Of a stretch of DNA of 64,000 nucleotides, positions 1 to 8,293 are shown one piece after another (within the stretch, counting starts at the first letter, position 1; the number at the start of each line of letters is the position of its first letter). The notes beneath the pieces are model-generated. The model made no database searches and was not told where the DNA came from. It saw only the letters and a list, made by a program, of their open reading frames with translations. The stretch comes from Nocardia colli (lineage in GTDB: Bacteria; Actinomycetota; Actinomycetes; Mycobacteriales; Mycobacteriaceae): assembly GCF_008704205.1 (NCBI RefSeq), contig NZ_VXLC01000010.1:62001-126000 (forward strand). Direction: 5' to 3'. A program made the translations under genes and the position numbers.

Positions 1-559
1 GACTCGCCAGCACCGTCTTCGCGCTGCCCTTGGAACCGTTGCCGCCGCTCTTGCTCAGATGGCTGACCACTACCTCGGCCGGGCCGCTCACCCGGCGGGT
101 GGTCAGGTAGCCGAGCAGGTCACCGGGCAGATTGCTGTCGGTGACGCCGGGGACCAGGCTCACCCCGGCCGCCTCGGCACGTGGGCCGAACTCGTCGAAG
201 ACCTGCTTCAGGAACAGCTGCTCGCCGGACATGTCGGTGTAGTGCGCGCCGGCCTCGATCGCCGCGGCCAGGACCGCCGCACCGTGCTCCACGTAGGCGG
301 GCAGGCTGCTGATCACCACGTCGGCGCCGGTGAACGCGGCGACCAGTGCGTCGTGGTCGGCGAGGTCGGCGACGCGGATCTCGGCGTTCGGGAGATCGGC
401 GGCGACCGCGGCGGCGCGGATGCGTGTTTCGTTGCGGCCCACCAGGATCGGAGTGAAGCCGCGGCGGTGTAGTTCGGTGAGGAGGTAGCCGCCGGTGATG
501 CCGGTGGCACCGTAGACGGCGATGTTCTTGCTGGATCCGGTGGGGCTCGTCGATGTCAT
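1..559 (-). CDS. NAD(P)-binding Rossmann-fold dehydrogenase (saccharopine-dehydrogenase-like), C-terminus cut by window edge
   Basis: Reading leftwards from an ATG at 559, the frame stays open to the window edge, giving 186 residues without a stop. The N-terminus carries a nucleotide-binding loop, GATGITGG at residues 17-24, followed by a polar stretch (VGRNETRIRA) as seen in saccharopine-dehydrogenase-like and atypical SDR proteins. This supports an NAD(P)-dependent oxidoreductase; the substrate cannot be told. It is divergent from the AraC regulator gene with about 95 bp between starts, so it is a plausible target of that regulator. The 3' end is missing only because the window ends. Confidence 0.8.
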   Translation of the reverse strand, partial: MTSTSPTGSSKNIAVYGATGITGGYLLTELHRRGFTPILVGRNETRIRAAAVAADLPNAEIRVADLADHDALVAAFTGADVVISSLPAYVEHGAAVLAAAIEAGAHYTDMSGEQLFLKQVFDEFGPRAEAAGVSLVPGVTDSNLPGDLLGYLTTRRVSGPAEVVVSHLSKSGGNGSKGSAKTVLAS

Positions 560-653
560 GCCATCAATCTATGAGCGCTGTATGAGTTAACCAATGGCCG
601 TGATACTCGCTGCTATATCTCAAACACTCATTGTGGAGCGCTATGGTGAGCAA

Positions 654-1571
654 GTGGACGTTCTCAGTGAAACCATCGCCGCCATCCGAACGGGCAGTCC
701 GACCTCCGGAATGTTCATCCGGCACGCCCCCTGGGGTCGCGACTATCCGGTCGTGCCCGGCGCCGGTTTCCACGTCGTGTTGCAGGGCTCGTGCTGGCTG
801 GTGCCGCCGGGCGGCACGCCGATGGCGCTCGGTGTCGGCGACGTCGTGTTCATGCCGCGCGGCGCGGATCATGTGCTGATCGACAGCCTCGACAGTCCGG
901 TCACCGAGAAGGCGCAGCCGGGGGAGCCGAGGGAGATCACCGGGGCCGGGGTGCGCACCGCATTGCTGTGCGGCGCATACGAACTCGGTAAGCAGCGCAG
1001 CCATCCGCTGCTCGACGAGCTACCGGAATTCATCCATCTCCCGGCCCGTCCCGGTCGCCATCCCGCGCTGCGCGGCGCGGTCGACCTGCTCGCCGCCGAA
1101 ATCGCCGAACCGCGCCCGGGCAGCGACGCCGCCGTTCCGGCCATCCTCGAAACCCTGCTGCTCTTCGTGCTGCGCGCCTGGTTCGAAGAGCAGTCCAGCG
1201 CGCAATCCACCGGCTGGGCAGGCGCTTTCGCCGATCCCGCGGTCGCCGCCGCGCTTCGAGCCGTGCACGAAGAACCGGCCCGATCCTGGACCGTCCCGGA
1301 TCTCAGCGACATCGCCGGCGTCTCCCGCGCCACCCTCGCCCGCCGCTTCACCGCCACCATCGGCGAACCGCCCCTCGCCTACGTCACCCGCTGGCGCATG
1401 CTCACCGCCGCCCGCCTACTCCGCGACACCGACGCCCCACTCGGCACGATAGCCCGAAAGGTCGGCTACACCTCCGAATTCGCCTTCGCCAAGGCCTTCA
1501 AACGCGAATACGGCCTAGCCCCAGGCCAATACCGCCGAGCCGACCACAAACCCCCACTGGTCGCAGTCTGA
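654..1571 (+). CDS. AraC-family transcriptional regulator with N-terminal cupin domain
   Basis: The product has an N-terminal cupin-type effector domain (about residues 20-190, with the VGDVVFMPRGADH signature) and a C-terminal AraC double helix-turn-helix (last ~100 residues; SDIAGVSRATLARRF and KVGYTSEFAFAKAFKREYG). The GTG at 654 gives the usual family N-terminus (VDVLSETIAA) of a 305-residue protein; an in-frame ATG at 594 would add 20 residues and cannot be excluded. This cupin/AraC class commonly controls a neighbouring oxidoreductase gene, here the divergent Rossmann dehydrogenase at the left edge. That link is inferred from position only. Confidence 0.87.
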   Translation: MDVLSETIAAIRTGSPTSGMFIRHAPWGRDYPVVPGAGFHVVLQGSCWLVPPGGTPMALGVGDVVFMPRGADHVLIDSLDSPVTEKAQPGEPREITGAGVRTALLCGAYELGKQRSHPLLDELPEFIHLPARPGRHPALRGAVDLLAAEIAEPRPGSDAAVPAILETLLLFVLRAWFEEQSSAQSTGWAGAFADPAVAAALRAVHEEPARSWTVPDLSDIAGVSRATLARRFTATIGEPPLAYVTRWRMLTAARLLRDTDAPLGTIARKVGYTSEFAFAKAFKREYGLAPGQYRRADHKPPLVAV

Positions 1572-1589
1572 CCCCGCCGCACCCCTTCT

Positions 1590-1635
1590 GATTTCCCGCA
1601 CCGAAAATCGCATGCAAATCCAGGTGCGGGAAATC
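1590..1635. terminator. Long perfect hairpin downstream of araC-like gene
   Basis: A perfect 13-bp inverted repeat (GATTTCCCGCACC at 1590-1602 with its complement at 1623-1635) encloses a 20-nt loop. It starts 18 bp after the AraC stop and could end that transcript. There is no clear U-run, and the loop is longer than typical, so it might instead be a small structured element. Confidence 0.5.
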
Positions 1636-1755
1636 GAAAGGCGTGCGGCTGTAGGTTCGGGGGATGGAGGCTCGGGTGCTGGAGGCGTATGGGGAGGTGA
1701 TGCGCCGGTTGCTCCGGGTACTCGGCTGTCCGAGTTGAAGAGGGCAAAGGCTGCC

Positions 1756-1777
1756 GTGTACACATATGCGTGTACAC
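1756..1777. promoter_or_regulatory. Tandem GTGTACAC palindromes, probable toxin-antitoxin autoregulatory operator
   Basis: Two identical 8-bp palindromes, GTGTACAC at 1756-1763 and 1770-1777, are spaced 14 bp centre to centre, and the second ends 7 bp before the antitoxin ATG. Phd/YefM-type antitoxins typically bind such tandem palindromes cooperatively with their toxin. No Shine-Dalgarno is visible before the ATG, so the transcript may be leaderless and the operator may overlap the promoter. Confidence 0.7.
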
Positions 1778-1784
1778 TGTGTAT

Positions 1785-2039
1785 ATGAGTGAGATCAGCA
1801 CCCGCGAACTACGCACCAACCTGGCGAAATACATCGATGCCGCCGAGTCTGGTGAGCAGGTGATCATTCTCCGCGACGGCACTCCTGCCGCCGCGCTGGT
1901 TCCCCTGTCTGTGGTGGAAGCGGTCGATGACGCCGAAGACGAAATGTTGGCGCGAGAGGCCGTCGCCCGCCTCGCCGCCGGTGAAAAGACCTCCAGCATG
2001 GCCGAAGTGCTCGCCGATATTTTCGAGGCGCGTAAGTGA
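1785..2039 (+). CDS. Antitoxin, Phd/YefM family
   Basis: This 84-residue protein opens with the Phd/YefM DNA-binding fold (STRELRTNLAKYIDAAESGE, then the VIILRDGTPAAALVPL strand), followed by an acidic C-terminal tail expected to neutralise the toxin. The ATG at 1785 is chosen because it starts the fold directly; an upstream in-frame start at 1770 would lie inside the operator. The stop overlaps the downstream RelE-type gene by 4 bp (GTGA), the classic antitoxin-first arrangement. Its role is to bind the toxin and repress its own operon through the palindromes just upstream. Confidence 0.88.
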   Translation: MSEISTRELRTNLAKYIDAAESGEQVIILRDGTPAAALVPLSVVEAVDDAEDEMLAREAVARLAAGEKTSSMAEVLADIFEARK

Positions 2040-2302
2040 AATATACGTTTCAGTTCCTCGAGTCTGCCCGGCGTGAACTGCGAGACCTGGAACAACGAGA
2101 CGCGATGCGCATCCTCACCGCGCTCACTGTCCTTGGCGACGATCCGTACGCCGAGGGGTTGGCCATCCGAAAGTTGGTGAACGTGGATGCGTATCGCCTG
2201 CGAGTCGGCCGCTTCCGAGTCGTCTACCAAGTGCAAGACGATGTGCTGGTGATCCTGGTGGTGAAGGTCGGGTGGCGCCGGGACGTGTATCGCGATCTCT
2301 GA
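2036..2302 (+). CDS. Toxin of RelE/ParE superfamily
   Basis: An 88-residue basic protein with the RelE fold: an N-terminal strand and helix (FLESARRELRDLEQRDAMRI), then YRLRVGRFRVVYQV and a C-terminal hydrophobic strand ending VGWRRDVY. RelE-type toxins are ribosome-dependent mRNA endonucleases; ParE-type relatives poison gyrase. The RVGRFRVVY motif and the Phd-type partner favour the RelE side. It starts with GTG overlapping the antitoxin stop. A strong terminator follows, so the pair forms a self-contained module. It appears intact. Confidence 0.87.
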   Translation: MKYTFQFLESARRELRDLEQRDAMRILTALTVLGDDPYAEGLAIRKLVNVDAYRLRVGRFRVVYQVQDDVLVILVVKVGWRRDVYRDL

Positions 2303-2321
2303 TCGGTACCAACGCAGTGCA

Positions 2322-2350
2322 GGCCCATAGTCGATCGGTGACTATGGGCC
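2322..2350 (+). terminator. Rho-independent terminator of toxin-antitoxin operon
   Basis: A perfect 11-bp stem (GGCCCATAGTC at 2322-2332 with its complement at 2340-2350), 7-nt loop, then AGTTTT. It lies 20 bp after the toxin stop. Confidence 0.85.
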
Positions 2351-2407
2351 AGTTTTGTATCCGTGACGCCGAGGAGCTGGCGGACGGCTTGATCGGCTAC
2401 CGCTGAC

Positions 2408-3160
2408 TCAGCTGAACGGCGACTTCGGACGTTCCTGCAACTCGCCGTCGAGGTAGATGTCGACCTTCTCGTTGTAGAAGCAGACCAGGCCTGCGACCTT
2501 CTGGCTCTCCGGCAGCGGCGTGCGGTAACCCCACACGTAATCCTGGTATTCGTTGTCGCCGACGCGCACCGTCCAGTAGTCGGCGGTGCCCTTGTACGGG
2601 CAGCTGGTGTGCGTGTCCGACGGGTGCAGCAGGTCCATGCGCACATCGGTCATCGGCAGGTAATACCTTGCCGGCAGGCCGGTTTCGAAGAGGATGCGTG
2701 GCGAGTGCGAGTCGGCGACGGTGACGCCGTCGATCTCGACTCGCACATGCCGGGAGCTGCCGAGGATGTCGACCCGGGAGTACGGATCGCGCGGGTGGAC
2801 GTAGACCGGCTCGTCCTCCTCGAACCACTCGTCCATCTTGTTCCAGTCGAGCCGCACCAGGTCGTTCAGCTCGGCCAGCGGGGAATCGTGATAGCGGAGC
2901 GCGGCGGCGGTTGCGGTGGTGCCGTCCACGACCACGTCGTACTCGGTCGCGTCGCCGCGGCTGGGGGAGTGGTGCGACTGGCCGGTCGGTTCGAGTTTCG
3001 CCTGGAGATCCGCGGCGCGGATGTAGTAGGTCGGATAGTGCGGACCCTCCCACACCAGCACCGGCTGCGCCGTATCGGCCACCACCCGGCCGCCGAGGAA
3101 CACCCGAACTCGCTTCTGGCTGGTTTCGATCTTTACCCGCCCGCGTTGCGCATCGCCCAT
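2408..3160 (-). CDS. DUF427 domain protein (two tandem domains)
   Basis: The 250-residue product contains two copies of the DUF427 beta fold: residues ~10-100 (KRVRVFLGGRVVADTAQPVL, PTYYIRAADL) and ~135-245 (VRVEIDGVTVADSHSPRILF, PARYYLP, SCPYKGTADYW, VAGLVCFYNEKVDIYLDGE). DUF427 proteins are small cytoplasmic proteins of unknown biochemical role, common in actinobacteria. The gene stands alone, between the terminator of the MarR-MFS operon and that of the toxin-antitoxin pair. Family assignment is firm; function is not known. Confidence 0.88.
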   Translation of the reverse strand: MGDAQRGRVKIETSQKRVRVFLGGRVVADTAQPVLVWEGPHYPTYYIRAADLQAKLEPTGQSHHSPSRGDATEYDVVVDGTTATAAALRYHDSPLAELNDLVRLDWNKMDEWFEEDEPVYVHPRDPYSRVDILGSSRHVRVEIDGVTVADSHSPRILFETGLPARYYLPMTDVRMDLLHPSDTHTSCPYKGTADYWTVRVGDNEYQDYVWGYRTPLPESQKVAGLVCFYNEKVDIYLDGELQERPKSPFS

Positions 3161-3214
3161 GACATTCGACGGTACTCCCGGGCGGCTGTCCGAGTAGTTA
3201 TCGCAGACAGAACA

Positions 3215-3245
3215 GCTGCCTGAACCCTGAGCGGGTCCAGGCAGC
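3215..3245 (-). terminator. Hairpin terminator of marR-MFS operon
   Basis: GCTGCCTG (3215-3222) pairs with CAGGCAGC (3238-3245), and an inner ACCC/GGGT extends the stem. It starts 13 bp beyond the MFS stop on the minus strand. There is no strong U-run. Confidence 0.55.
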
Positions 3246-3258
3246 CGCGGGTGCGAGG

Positions 3259-4506
3259 TCAGTCGCCGACGGTGATCGCTTCCGCCTCGGTGACGCTGTG
3301 CGGCGCCGGATCGTGGTCATCGATGTGCGCGAGGGCCGCGCGCCCGGCCACCAGGACCAGCACCGCGCCCGCAGTACAGGCTGCGCCGACCCAGAACGGC
3401 AGCGCGACGCTGTGCTCACCGAGCTTGCCCGCCAGGTACGGCGCGGCCGCACCACCGGCGAAGCGAACGAAGCTGTAGGCCGCGGACGCGGTCGACCGCT
3501 CGACCGGCGCGGAGATCATCACGGCCTCGGTGATCAGCGTGTTGTTCACGCCGAGGAACAGCCCGGCCAGCACGGTGCCGATGATCAGCACCGGCTTGTG
3601 CTCGGCGAACGCCGCCATCACCGCGAGGTCCGCGGCGAACAGCGCGATGGACAGGCCCATCATCGGCAGCGACCCGAACCGCCGCTGCAACCGCGGCGCC
3701 AGGAACACCGAGGAGAACGCGAGCAGGATGCCCCAGCCGCAGAAGATGAAGCCGATCGCGTAGGTGCCCATGTCCAGTGGGAACGGGGTGTAGGCGAGCA
3801 GCGTGAAGAAGCCGAAGTTGTAGAGCAGCGCGGTGAGGCTGACGGTCAGCAGCCCGCGGTGGCGCAGCGCGCGGAACGGCGCGGTGATCGAGGTGTGGTG
3901 CGTCGGCTTCGGGCCCTCGGGCAGTAGCACGACGATGCTGACCAGGGCTACGGCCATCAGCACCGAGACGCCGAAAAACGGTCCACGCCAGCTGATTCCG
4001 CCGAGCACGCCGCCGAGCAGCGGTCCGGTCGCGATGCCGATGCCGAGCGCGGCTTCATAGAGGATGATCGCCCGGGCGACGCCGCCGCTGGCCGCGCCGA
4101 CAATGGTGGCGAGCGCGGTGGCGATGAACAAGGCATTGCCCAGACCCCACCCCGCGCGGAACCCGACGATCTGCGTGACGGTGTCGGACAACCCCGCCAG
4201 CGCCGCGAACACGATGATGATGGCCAGGCCGGCTACCAGCGTCTTCTTCGCGCCGAAGCGGCTGGACACCACGCCCGTGATCAGCATGGCCACGCCGGTC
4301 ACGAGCATGTAGCTGGTGAACAGCAGCGACACCTGTGACGGCGAGGCGTGCAGTTGTTCGCCGATCGGTTTCAGGATCGGGTCCACCAGCCCGATGCCCA
4401 TGAAGGCGATCACGCTGGCGAAGGCGACGGCCCAAACGGCTTTCGGTTGGCGATTGCTCGCGGTGGGTTCCGCGCCTGCGGCGCGATCAGGAGCCAAGGT
4501 GCTCAT
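3259..4506 (-). CDS. MFS transporter, drug:H+ antiporter-1 (12 TM) type
   Basis: A 415-residue integral membrane protein with about twelve hydrophobic segments, starting at AVAFASVIAFMGIGLVDPIL. The loop between helices 2 and 3 is SSRFGAKKTL, the major-facilitator signature, and LGIGIATGPLLGG is the antiporter motif C typical of DHA1 exporters. It most likely exports a small toxic compound by proton antiport. It lies 11 bp downstream of a MarR gene on the same strand, so this is a regulator-pump operon, probably induced by the pump's substrate. The ATG at 4506 is preceded by AGGGAAG. Confidence 0.9.
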   Translation of the reverse strand: MSTLAPDRAAGAEPTASNRQPKAVWAVAFASVIAFMGIGLVDPILKPIGEQLHASPSQVSLLFTSYMLVTGVAMLITGVVSSRFGAKKTLVAGLAIIIVFAALAGLSDTVTQIVGFRAGWGLGNALFIATALATIVGAASGGVARAIILYEAALGIGIATGPLLGGVLGGISWRGPFFGVSVLMAVALVSIVVLLPEGPKPTHHTSITAPFRALRHRGLLTVSLTALLYNFGFFTLLAYTPFPLDMGTYAIGFIFCGWGILLAFSSVFLAPRLQRRFGSLPMMGLSIALFAADLAVMAAFAEHKPVLIIGTVLAGLFLGVNNTLITEAVMISAPVERSTASAAYSFVRFAGGAAAPYLAGKLGEHSVALPFWVGAACTAGAVLVLVAGRAALAHIDDHDPAPHSVTEAEAITVGD

Positions 4507-4517
4507 TGATCTTCCCT

Positions 4518-4961
4518 CTATATCGGATGATGCTGTGGCGTAGCCGTTTTCAGGGCCTCCAGCAGTTCGTTCAAATCGGTGTCCATGCGGGCGAGGCGTT
4601 CGGTGTCGAAGCCGTCGAGCCGCGTGGTGAGCGCGGCGGCGAAGGCCTGCCGCGCCTGGGTGAGCCGGTTGCGTCCGGCCGGGGTGAGTTCGACGACGAC
4701 GGCCCGGGAATCGGCCGAGTCCTTGCGCCGGGTCGCGAAACCATCCGCGACCAGCCTGCCGATCAGCGTCGTTGCTGCCGGCTGCGAACATCGGTCGATC
4801 CTGGCGAACTCGCTGACCCGCACGGCGCCGTGTTCGTCGAGCACCGCAAGTGCCCGCAACACCGCCCGCGGCAGGTCGTCGCCGCTGATCACCCCGGCCA
4901 GCCGAGTGAGCCTGCCCGCGGTTACGAGTAGATCGACGACGATGTCATCCGCTGTGTTCAC
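4518..4961 (-). CDS. MarR-family transcriptional regulator
   Basis: A winged-helix MarR protein of about 147 residues: VDLLVTAGRLTRLAG dimerisation helix, LDEHGAVRVSEFARIDRCSQ recognition region, and RKDSADSRAVVVELTPAGR wing, which is diagnostic. The start is uncertain: GTG at 4961 (used here) or GTG at 4976; the open frame continues to 5057 but the extra sequence is not family-like. It is likely an autorepressor of its own operon with the downstream MFS exporter, relieved by ligand binding. Confidence 0.88.
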   Translation of the reverse strand: MNTADDIVVDLLVTAGRLTRLAGVISGDDLPRAVLRALAVLDEHGAVRVSEFARIDRCSQPAATTLIGRLVADGFATRRKDSADSRAVVVELTPAGRNRLTQARQAFAAALTTRLDGFDTERLARMDTDLNELLEALKTATPQHHPI

Positions 4962-4976
4962 CTGAGCCTGCTGCAC

Positions 4977-5015
4977 CCAGATATTATTACATAAGCTAAC
5001 TATATATGTCCCGTG
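4977..5015 (-). promoter_or_regulatory. AT-rich promoter/operator region of marR-MFS operon
   Basis: The ~40 bp upstream of the MarR starts is strikingly AT-rich for this genome. On the minus strand it includes TTAGCTTATGTAA, a loose TTA/TAA inverted repeat of the type bound by MarR dimers. The exact box is inferred. Confidence 0.45.
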
Positions 5016-5037
5016 AACTCGATCACGAACACGCCAA

Positions 5038-5066
5038 AGCCCCGGCATGCAACACATACCGAGGCT
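5038..5066 (-). terminator. Terminator of the fadD3-echA-fadE31-fadE32-fadE33 operon
   Basis: On the minus strand a 12-bp stem (two G-U pairs) with loop TGTTG spans 5066 to 5038, followed by TTTGG. It begins 14 bp past the last ACAD stop. Confidence 0.7.
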
Positions 5067-5079
5067 CTGACCAGGTGAT

Positions 5080-6135
5080 TCAGGAACTATGCGCCACCGG
5101 ACGCTGCGGCGTGCCGAAGAGGTGGGCGGTGCCGTGGGCGCGTTTGAAGTAGAGGTGGGCGTCGTGTTCCCAGGTGATGGCTATGCCGCCGTGGAGTTGG
5201 ACGGTTTCGGCGACGATGGTGGTGAGGGCGTCGGAGCAGTGCAGGCGGGCGACCCAGACGTCCTCGGGGGCGGTGGGGGTGTGCTCGGCTACCGCGAGGG
5301 TGGCGGCGGCGGAGGCGGACTTGGCCGATTCGAGGAGGACGTACATGTCGGCCATGCGGTGCTTGAGGGCTTGGAAGCTGCCGATGGGGCGGCCGAACTG
5401 GACTCGGGACTTGGTGTATTCGACCGTCATGGTCAGGCAGTGCTCGGCGGCGCCCACTTGCTCGGCGGCGATTGCGGCCCAGGCGATTTCGCGTAGGCGG
5501 GCGATGGCCGGTTGCGGATCGGCGGTGCCGAGGCGGCGGGCTTCGGCGGTGGTGAAGGTGATTTCGGTCAGTTTGCGGGTGGGGTCCATGGTCGGCACGA
5601 CGCGCCGGGTGACCCCGGTCGCGGTGGGGTCGACCTCGAAGAACCCGGTCGCGGTGACCACGATCAGTGTGTCGGCGATGCTGCCGTCGAGCACGTATCG
5701 AGCTGTGCCGCTGAGGGTTCCGTCGGCCTCGTGGACTCCGGGCTCGTCCCAGCCGTTCTCGCCTGCCCAGCACACCGCGAGGGTGCGCGTGCCCTCCGCG
5801 ACCTCGGGAAGCAGCCGCGCGCACGCCTCTTCATCGCCCGACAGCAGCACCGCCTGCACGCCGAGGACGGCGGAGCCGAGCATCGGCACGCCGGCCAGGG
5901 TGCGGCCGAGTTCGCCGACCACGAGCAGGGATTCGACCAGGCTCGCGCCGATACCGCCGTATTCCTCGGGAATGGCCAGCGCCGCGACGCCGATCTGTTC
6001 GCACAGTCGCTGCCACAGGGCCTGGTCGTAGCCGAGCTCGGTATCCATCGCGGTGCGCACCGCGGCCGATCCGGCGTGCTTGGTGAGCAAGGCGCGCACC
6101 GATGCGGTGAACTCCTGATGTTCGGTGCTGGTCAT
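5080..6135 (-). CDS. fadE33: Acyl-CoA dehydrogenase, FadE33-like (HIP catabolism)
   Basis: A 351-residue acyl-CoA dehydrogenase: N-terminal helical domain (GVAALAIPEEYGGIGA, LVVGELGRTLAG), short middle beta domain, and C-terminal helical domain with QVGAAEHCLTMTVEYTKSR, the VQFGRPIGSFQALKHRMAD motif and HLYFKRAH. It is shorter than canonical ACADs, as usual for steroid-type FadE subunits that pair as alpha2beta2 heterotetramers; in M. tuberculosis FadE31 pairs with FadE32 or FadE33. It is the last gene of the fadD3 operon, with an ATGA overlap with fadE32. Its exact step in HIP degradation is inferred from synteny. Confidence 0.85.
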   Translation of the reverse strand: MTSTEHQEFTASVRALLTKHAGSAAVRTAMDTELGYDQALWQRLCEQIGVAALAIPEEYGGIGASLVESLLVVGELGRTLAGVPMLGSAVLGVQAVLLSGDEEACARLLPEVAEGTRTLAVCWAGENGWDEPGVHEADGTLSGTARYVLDGSIADTLIVVTATGFFEVDPTATGVTRRVVPTMDPTRKLTEITFTTAEARRLGTADPQPAIARLREIAWAAIAAEQVGAAEHCLTMTVEYTKSRVQFGRPIGSFQALKHRMADMYVLLESAKSASAAATLAVAEHTPTAPEDVWVARLHCSDALTTIVAETVQLHGGIAITWEHDAHLYFKRAHGTAHLFGTPQRPVAHSS

Positions 6136-7154
6136 GCCGTCCCTCGAAGTTGCCGATCCGCCGCCTCGGCACGCAGCGCCCGCGCGATCCGTGCCCGGTG
6201 CAGATCCGGTGTGCCCCAGGCGGACCGGAGCGCGGTGACCTTGGTCAACCACAGCGACAGGTCGTATTCGGCGGTGTAGCCGATCGCGCCGTGCACCTGT
6301 AGCGCCGCCCTGGCGGCCCGGTAGGCCGCGTCGCCGCAGGCGATCACGGCGGCCGAGACGTCGCGCCCGCGCGTCGGCTCGCCCATGGTGAGCGCGGCGC
6401 GGTAGAGCAGCGGTTCGGCCAGATCCAGGCCGATCAGCACATCCGCGAGTTTCTGCTTGACCGCCTGGAATTCGCCGATCGGCTTGCCGAACTGCTTGCG
6501 CTGCTTGGCATATCCGGTGGTCGAGTCGAGCAGCGCGCGACCGGCGCCCAGCAGCTGTGCCGCACAAGCCAGTGCGCCGGTGTCGAACCCGGTGGCGATC
6601 GCGTCGGCCACGCCCTCCGCGACCGATTCGTCAGCGGCCACGGCGAACAGCCGCCGTGCCGGATCGATCGACCGCACCAGACCGGTCCGATGACCGACGT
6701 GCAGCTGATCGCCGTCCGCGATCAACACCACCTCAGCGCTGTCTGCGTCCAGCGCCACCGCGCTGTGATCCGGCGAGGCGAAAGCGAGGGTGCCCAGCTC
6801 GGCACCTTCGGCGAAGCCGGGCAACCAGCGCGCGGCCAGTTCCGTATCCGGAAGTGCTTGCAGCAGAGCAGGTATCGCGGCAGCGGTCTCCACCAGCGGA
6901 CCCGGTGCGGCAGCGCGCCCGAGTTCGACGAACGCGACCACCAGATCGATCGGCTCCGCGCCGACCCCACCGTGCTCGTCATCGATGGCCAGACCGAGCA
7001 CCCCCGCACCGGCGAGCTGACGGATCAGCCCGCGGCCGGGCCGCGGATCCCCGGTCGCCCAGGCGCGCCCCGCGGCGGGCGTGCGCCCCGCGTCCAGCAG
7101 CTTGCGCACGCTGGTGCCGAAGTCGAGTTGTTCGGGACTGAGCGCGAATCTCAT
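6132..7154 (-). CDS. fadE32: Acyl-CoA dehydrogenase, FadE32-like (HIP catabolism)
   Basis: A 340-residue acyl-CoA dehydrogenase subunit: N-terminal LSPEQLDFGTSVRKLL, then LGLAIDDEHGGVGAEPIDL, and C-terminal KQRKQFGKPIGEFQAVKQKL followed by LQVHGAIGYTAEYDLSLWLTK reduced to the short steroid-type form. In M. tuberculosis, FadE32 acts late in ring C/D degradation on a methyl-oxo-octanedioyl-CoA intermediate. Stop and start overlap by 4 bp with the neighbours on both sides, consistent with translational coupling and heteromer assembly. Confidence 0.86.
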   Translation of the reverse strand: MRFALSPEQLDFGTSVRKLLDAGRTPAAGRAWATGDPRPGRGLIRQLAGAGVLGLAIDDEHGGVGAEPIDLVVAFVELGRAAAPGPLVETAAAIPALLQALPDTELAARWLPGFAEGAELGTLAFASPDHSAVALDADSAEVVLIADGDQLHVGHRTGLVRSIDPARRLFAVAADESVAEGVADAIATGFDTGALACAAQLLGAGRALLDSTTGYAKQRKQFGKPIGEFQAVKQKLADVLIGLDLAEPLLYRAALTMGEPTRGRDVSAAVIACGDAAYRAARAALQVHGAIGYTAEYDLSLWLTKVTALRSAWGTPDLHRARIARALRAEAADRQLRGTA

Positions 7155-8293
7155 CGACTGCTTCCTCTCGGTAGTCCGAGCAGCCGCTCGGCGACGATAT
7201 TGCGCTGAATCTCGTTGGTGCCCGCATAGATCGGACCGGACAGCGAGAACAGATAGCCGTCGGTCCACGACCCGGAGCGTTCGGCGCTCGCGCCGAGCAC
7301 CTCCAGCGCGGTCTCGTGCATGGCGATGTCGAGCTCGGACCAGAACACCTTGGTGATCGAGGATTCCGCGCCGAGCTTGCCGCCCTCGTTCAGCCGGGTC
7401 ACCGTGCCGAACGTGTGCAGCCGGTAGGCCTCGCTGCCGATCCACGCGTCCACCACGGCATCTCGCTGCCCGGTGTTCGCGTCGTCGCCGGCGTCGAGCC
7501 ATAGATCGATCAACCGCTGCGACGTCGCGCTGAACCGTCCGGGGCTGCGCAGCGACAGGCCGCGCTCGTTGCTGGACGTGCTCATCGCCACCCGCCAGCC
7601 CTCGCCCGGCGCGCCGATCACATCGCGATCCGGCACGAACACCTCGTCGAGGAAGATCTCCGCGAAGCCGGGCTCGCCGTCCAACTGCGGAATCGGCCGC
7701 ACCGCAACACCATCGGCGGACAGCGGGAACATCACATAAGTCAGCCCCTTGTGCCGCTCCGCCTCCGGATCGCTGCGGAACAGCCCGAAGGCCCAGTCCG
7801 CGTAGGCCGCTCGCGAACTCCACGTCTTCTGCCCGCTCAGCAGCCAGCCGCCGTTGGTCCGGCGCGCGGTCGACCGGATGCCGGCCAGGTCGCTGCCCGC
7901 CTCCGGCTCCGACCAGGCCTGCGCCCAGATGTCCTCGCCGCGCGCCATCCGCGGCATGATCCGGTCGAGCTGCTCGGGCGTGCCGTGTTCGAAAAGCGTT
8001 GGGGCCAGCAGGAAGATGCCGTTCTGGCTCACCCGTCCCGGCGCGCCGGCGGCGTAGTACTCCTGCTCGAACAGCACCCATTCCAGCAGCGAGGCATCGC
8101 GGCCGCCGTACTCCTCGGGCCAGGCGACGACGGAGAGCCGCGCGTCGGCGAGGGTGCGCTCCCAGGCGCGGTGCGCCTCGAACCCGGTTTTGGTATCCAT
8201 CGAGGGCAGCGGTTGCGCGGGCTTGCTGGCCGCCAGGAACTCCCGGACCTCGGTCTGGAATTCCCGGGTCGCCTGGTCGATCTCGAGATCCAC
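7151..8293 (-). CDS. fadE31: Acyl-CoA dehydrogenase, FadE31-like (HIP catabolism)
   Basis: A full-length 380-residue acyl-CoA dehydrogenase. Visible marks are VVAWPEEYGGRDASLLEWVL, the flavin/acyl loop AQAWSEPEAGSDLAG, and the C-terminal IYAGTNEIQRNIVAERLLGL signature. It starts with GTG immediately after the TAA of the upstream enoyl-CoA hydratase gene. Family knowledge: FadE31 is the common partner of FadE32 and FadE33 in heterotetramers for HIP degradation. The gene order fadE31-32-33 matches that of M. tuberculosis. Confidence 0.88.
   Translation of the reverse strand: MDLEIDQATREFQTEVREFLAASKPAQPLPSMDTKTGFEAHRAWERTLADARLSVVAWPEEYGGRDASLLEWVLFEQEYYAAGAPGRVSQNGIFLLAPTLFEHGTPEQLDRIMPRMARGEDIWAQAWSEPEAGSDLAGIRSTARRTNGGWLLSGQKTWSSRAAYADWAFGLFRSDPEAERHKGLTYVMFPLSADGVAVRPIPQLDGEPGFAEIFLDEVFVPDRDVIGAPGEGWRVAMSTSSNERGLSLRSPGRFSATSQRLIDLWLDAGDDANTGQRDAVVDAWIGSEAYRLHTFGTVTRLNEGGKLGAESSITKVFWSELDIAMHETALEVLGASAERSGSWTDGYLFSLSGPIYAGTNEIQRNIVAERLLGLPRGSSR

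Noticed and set aside
1664..1738. 24-codon ORF (MEARVLEAYGEVMRRLL...) between araC and the antitoxin
   Set aside because: It could be a remnant of a regulator N-terminus, but it is too short and lacks a convincing ribosome site.
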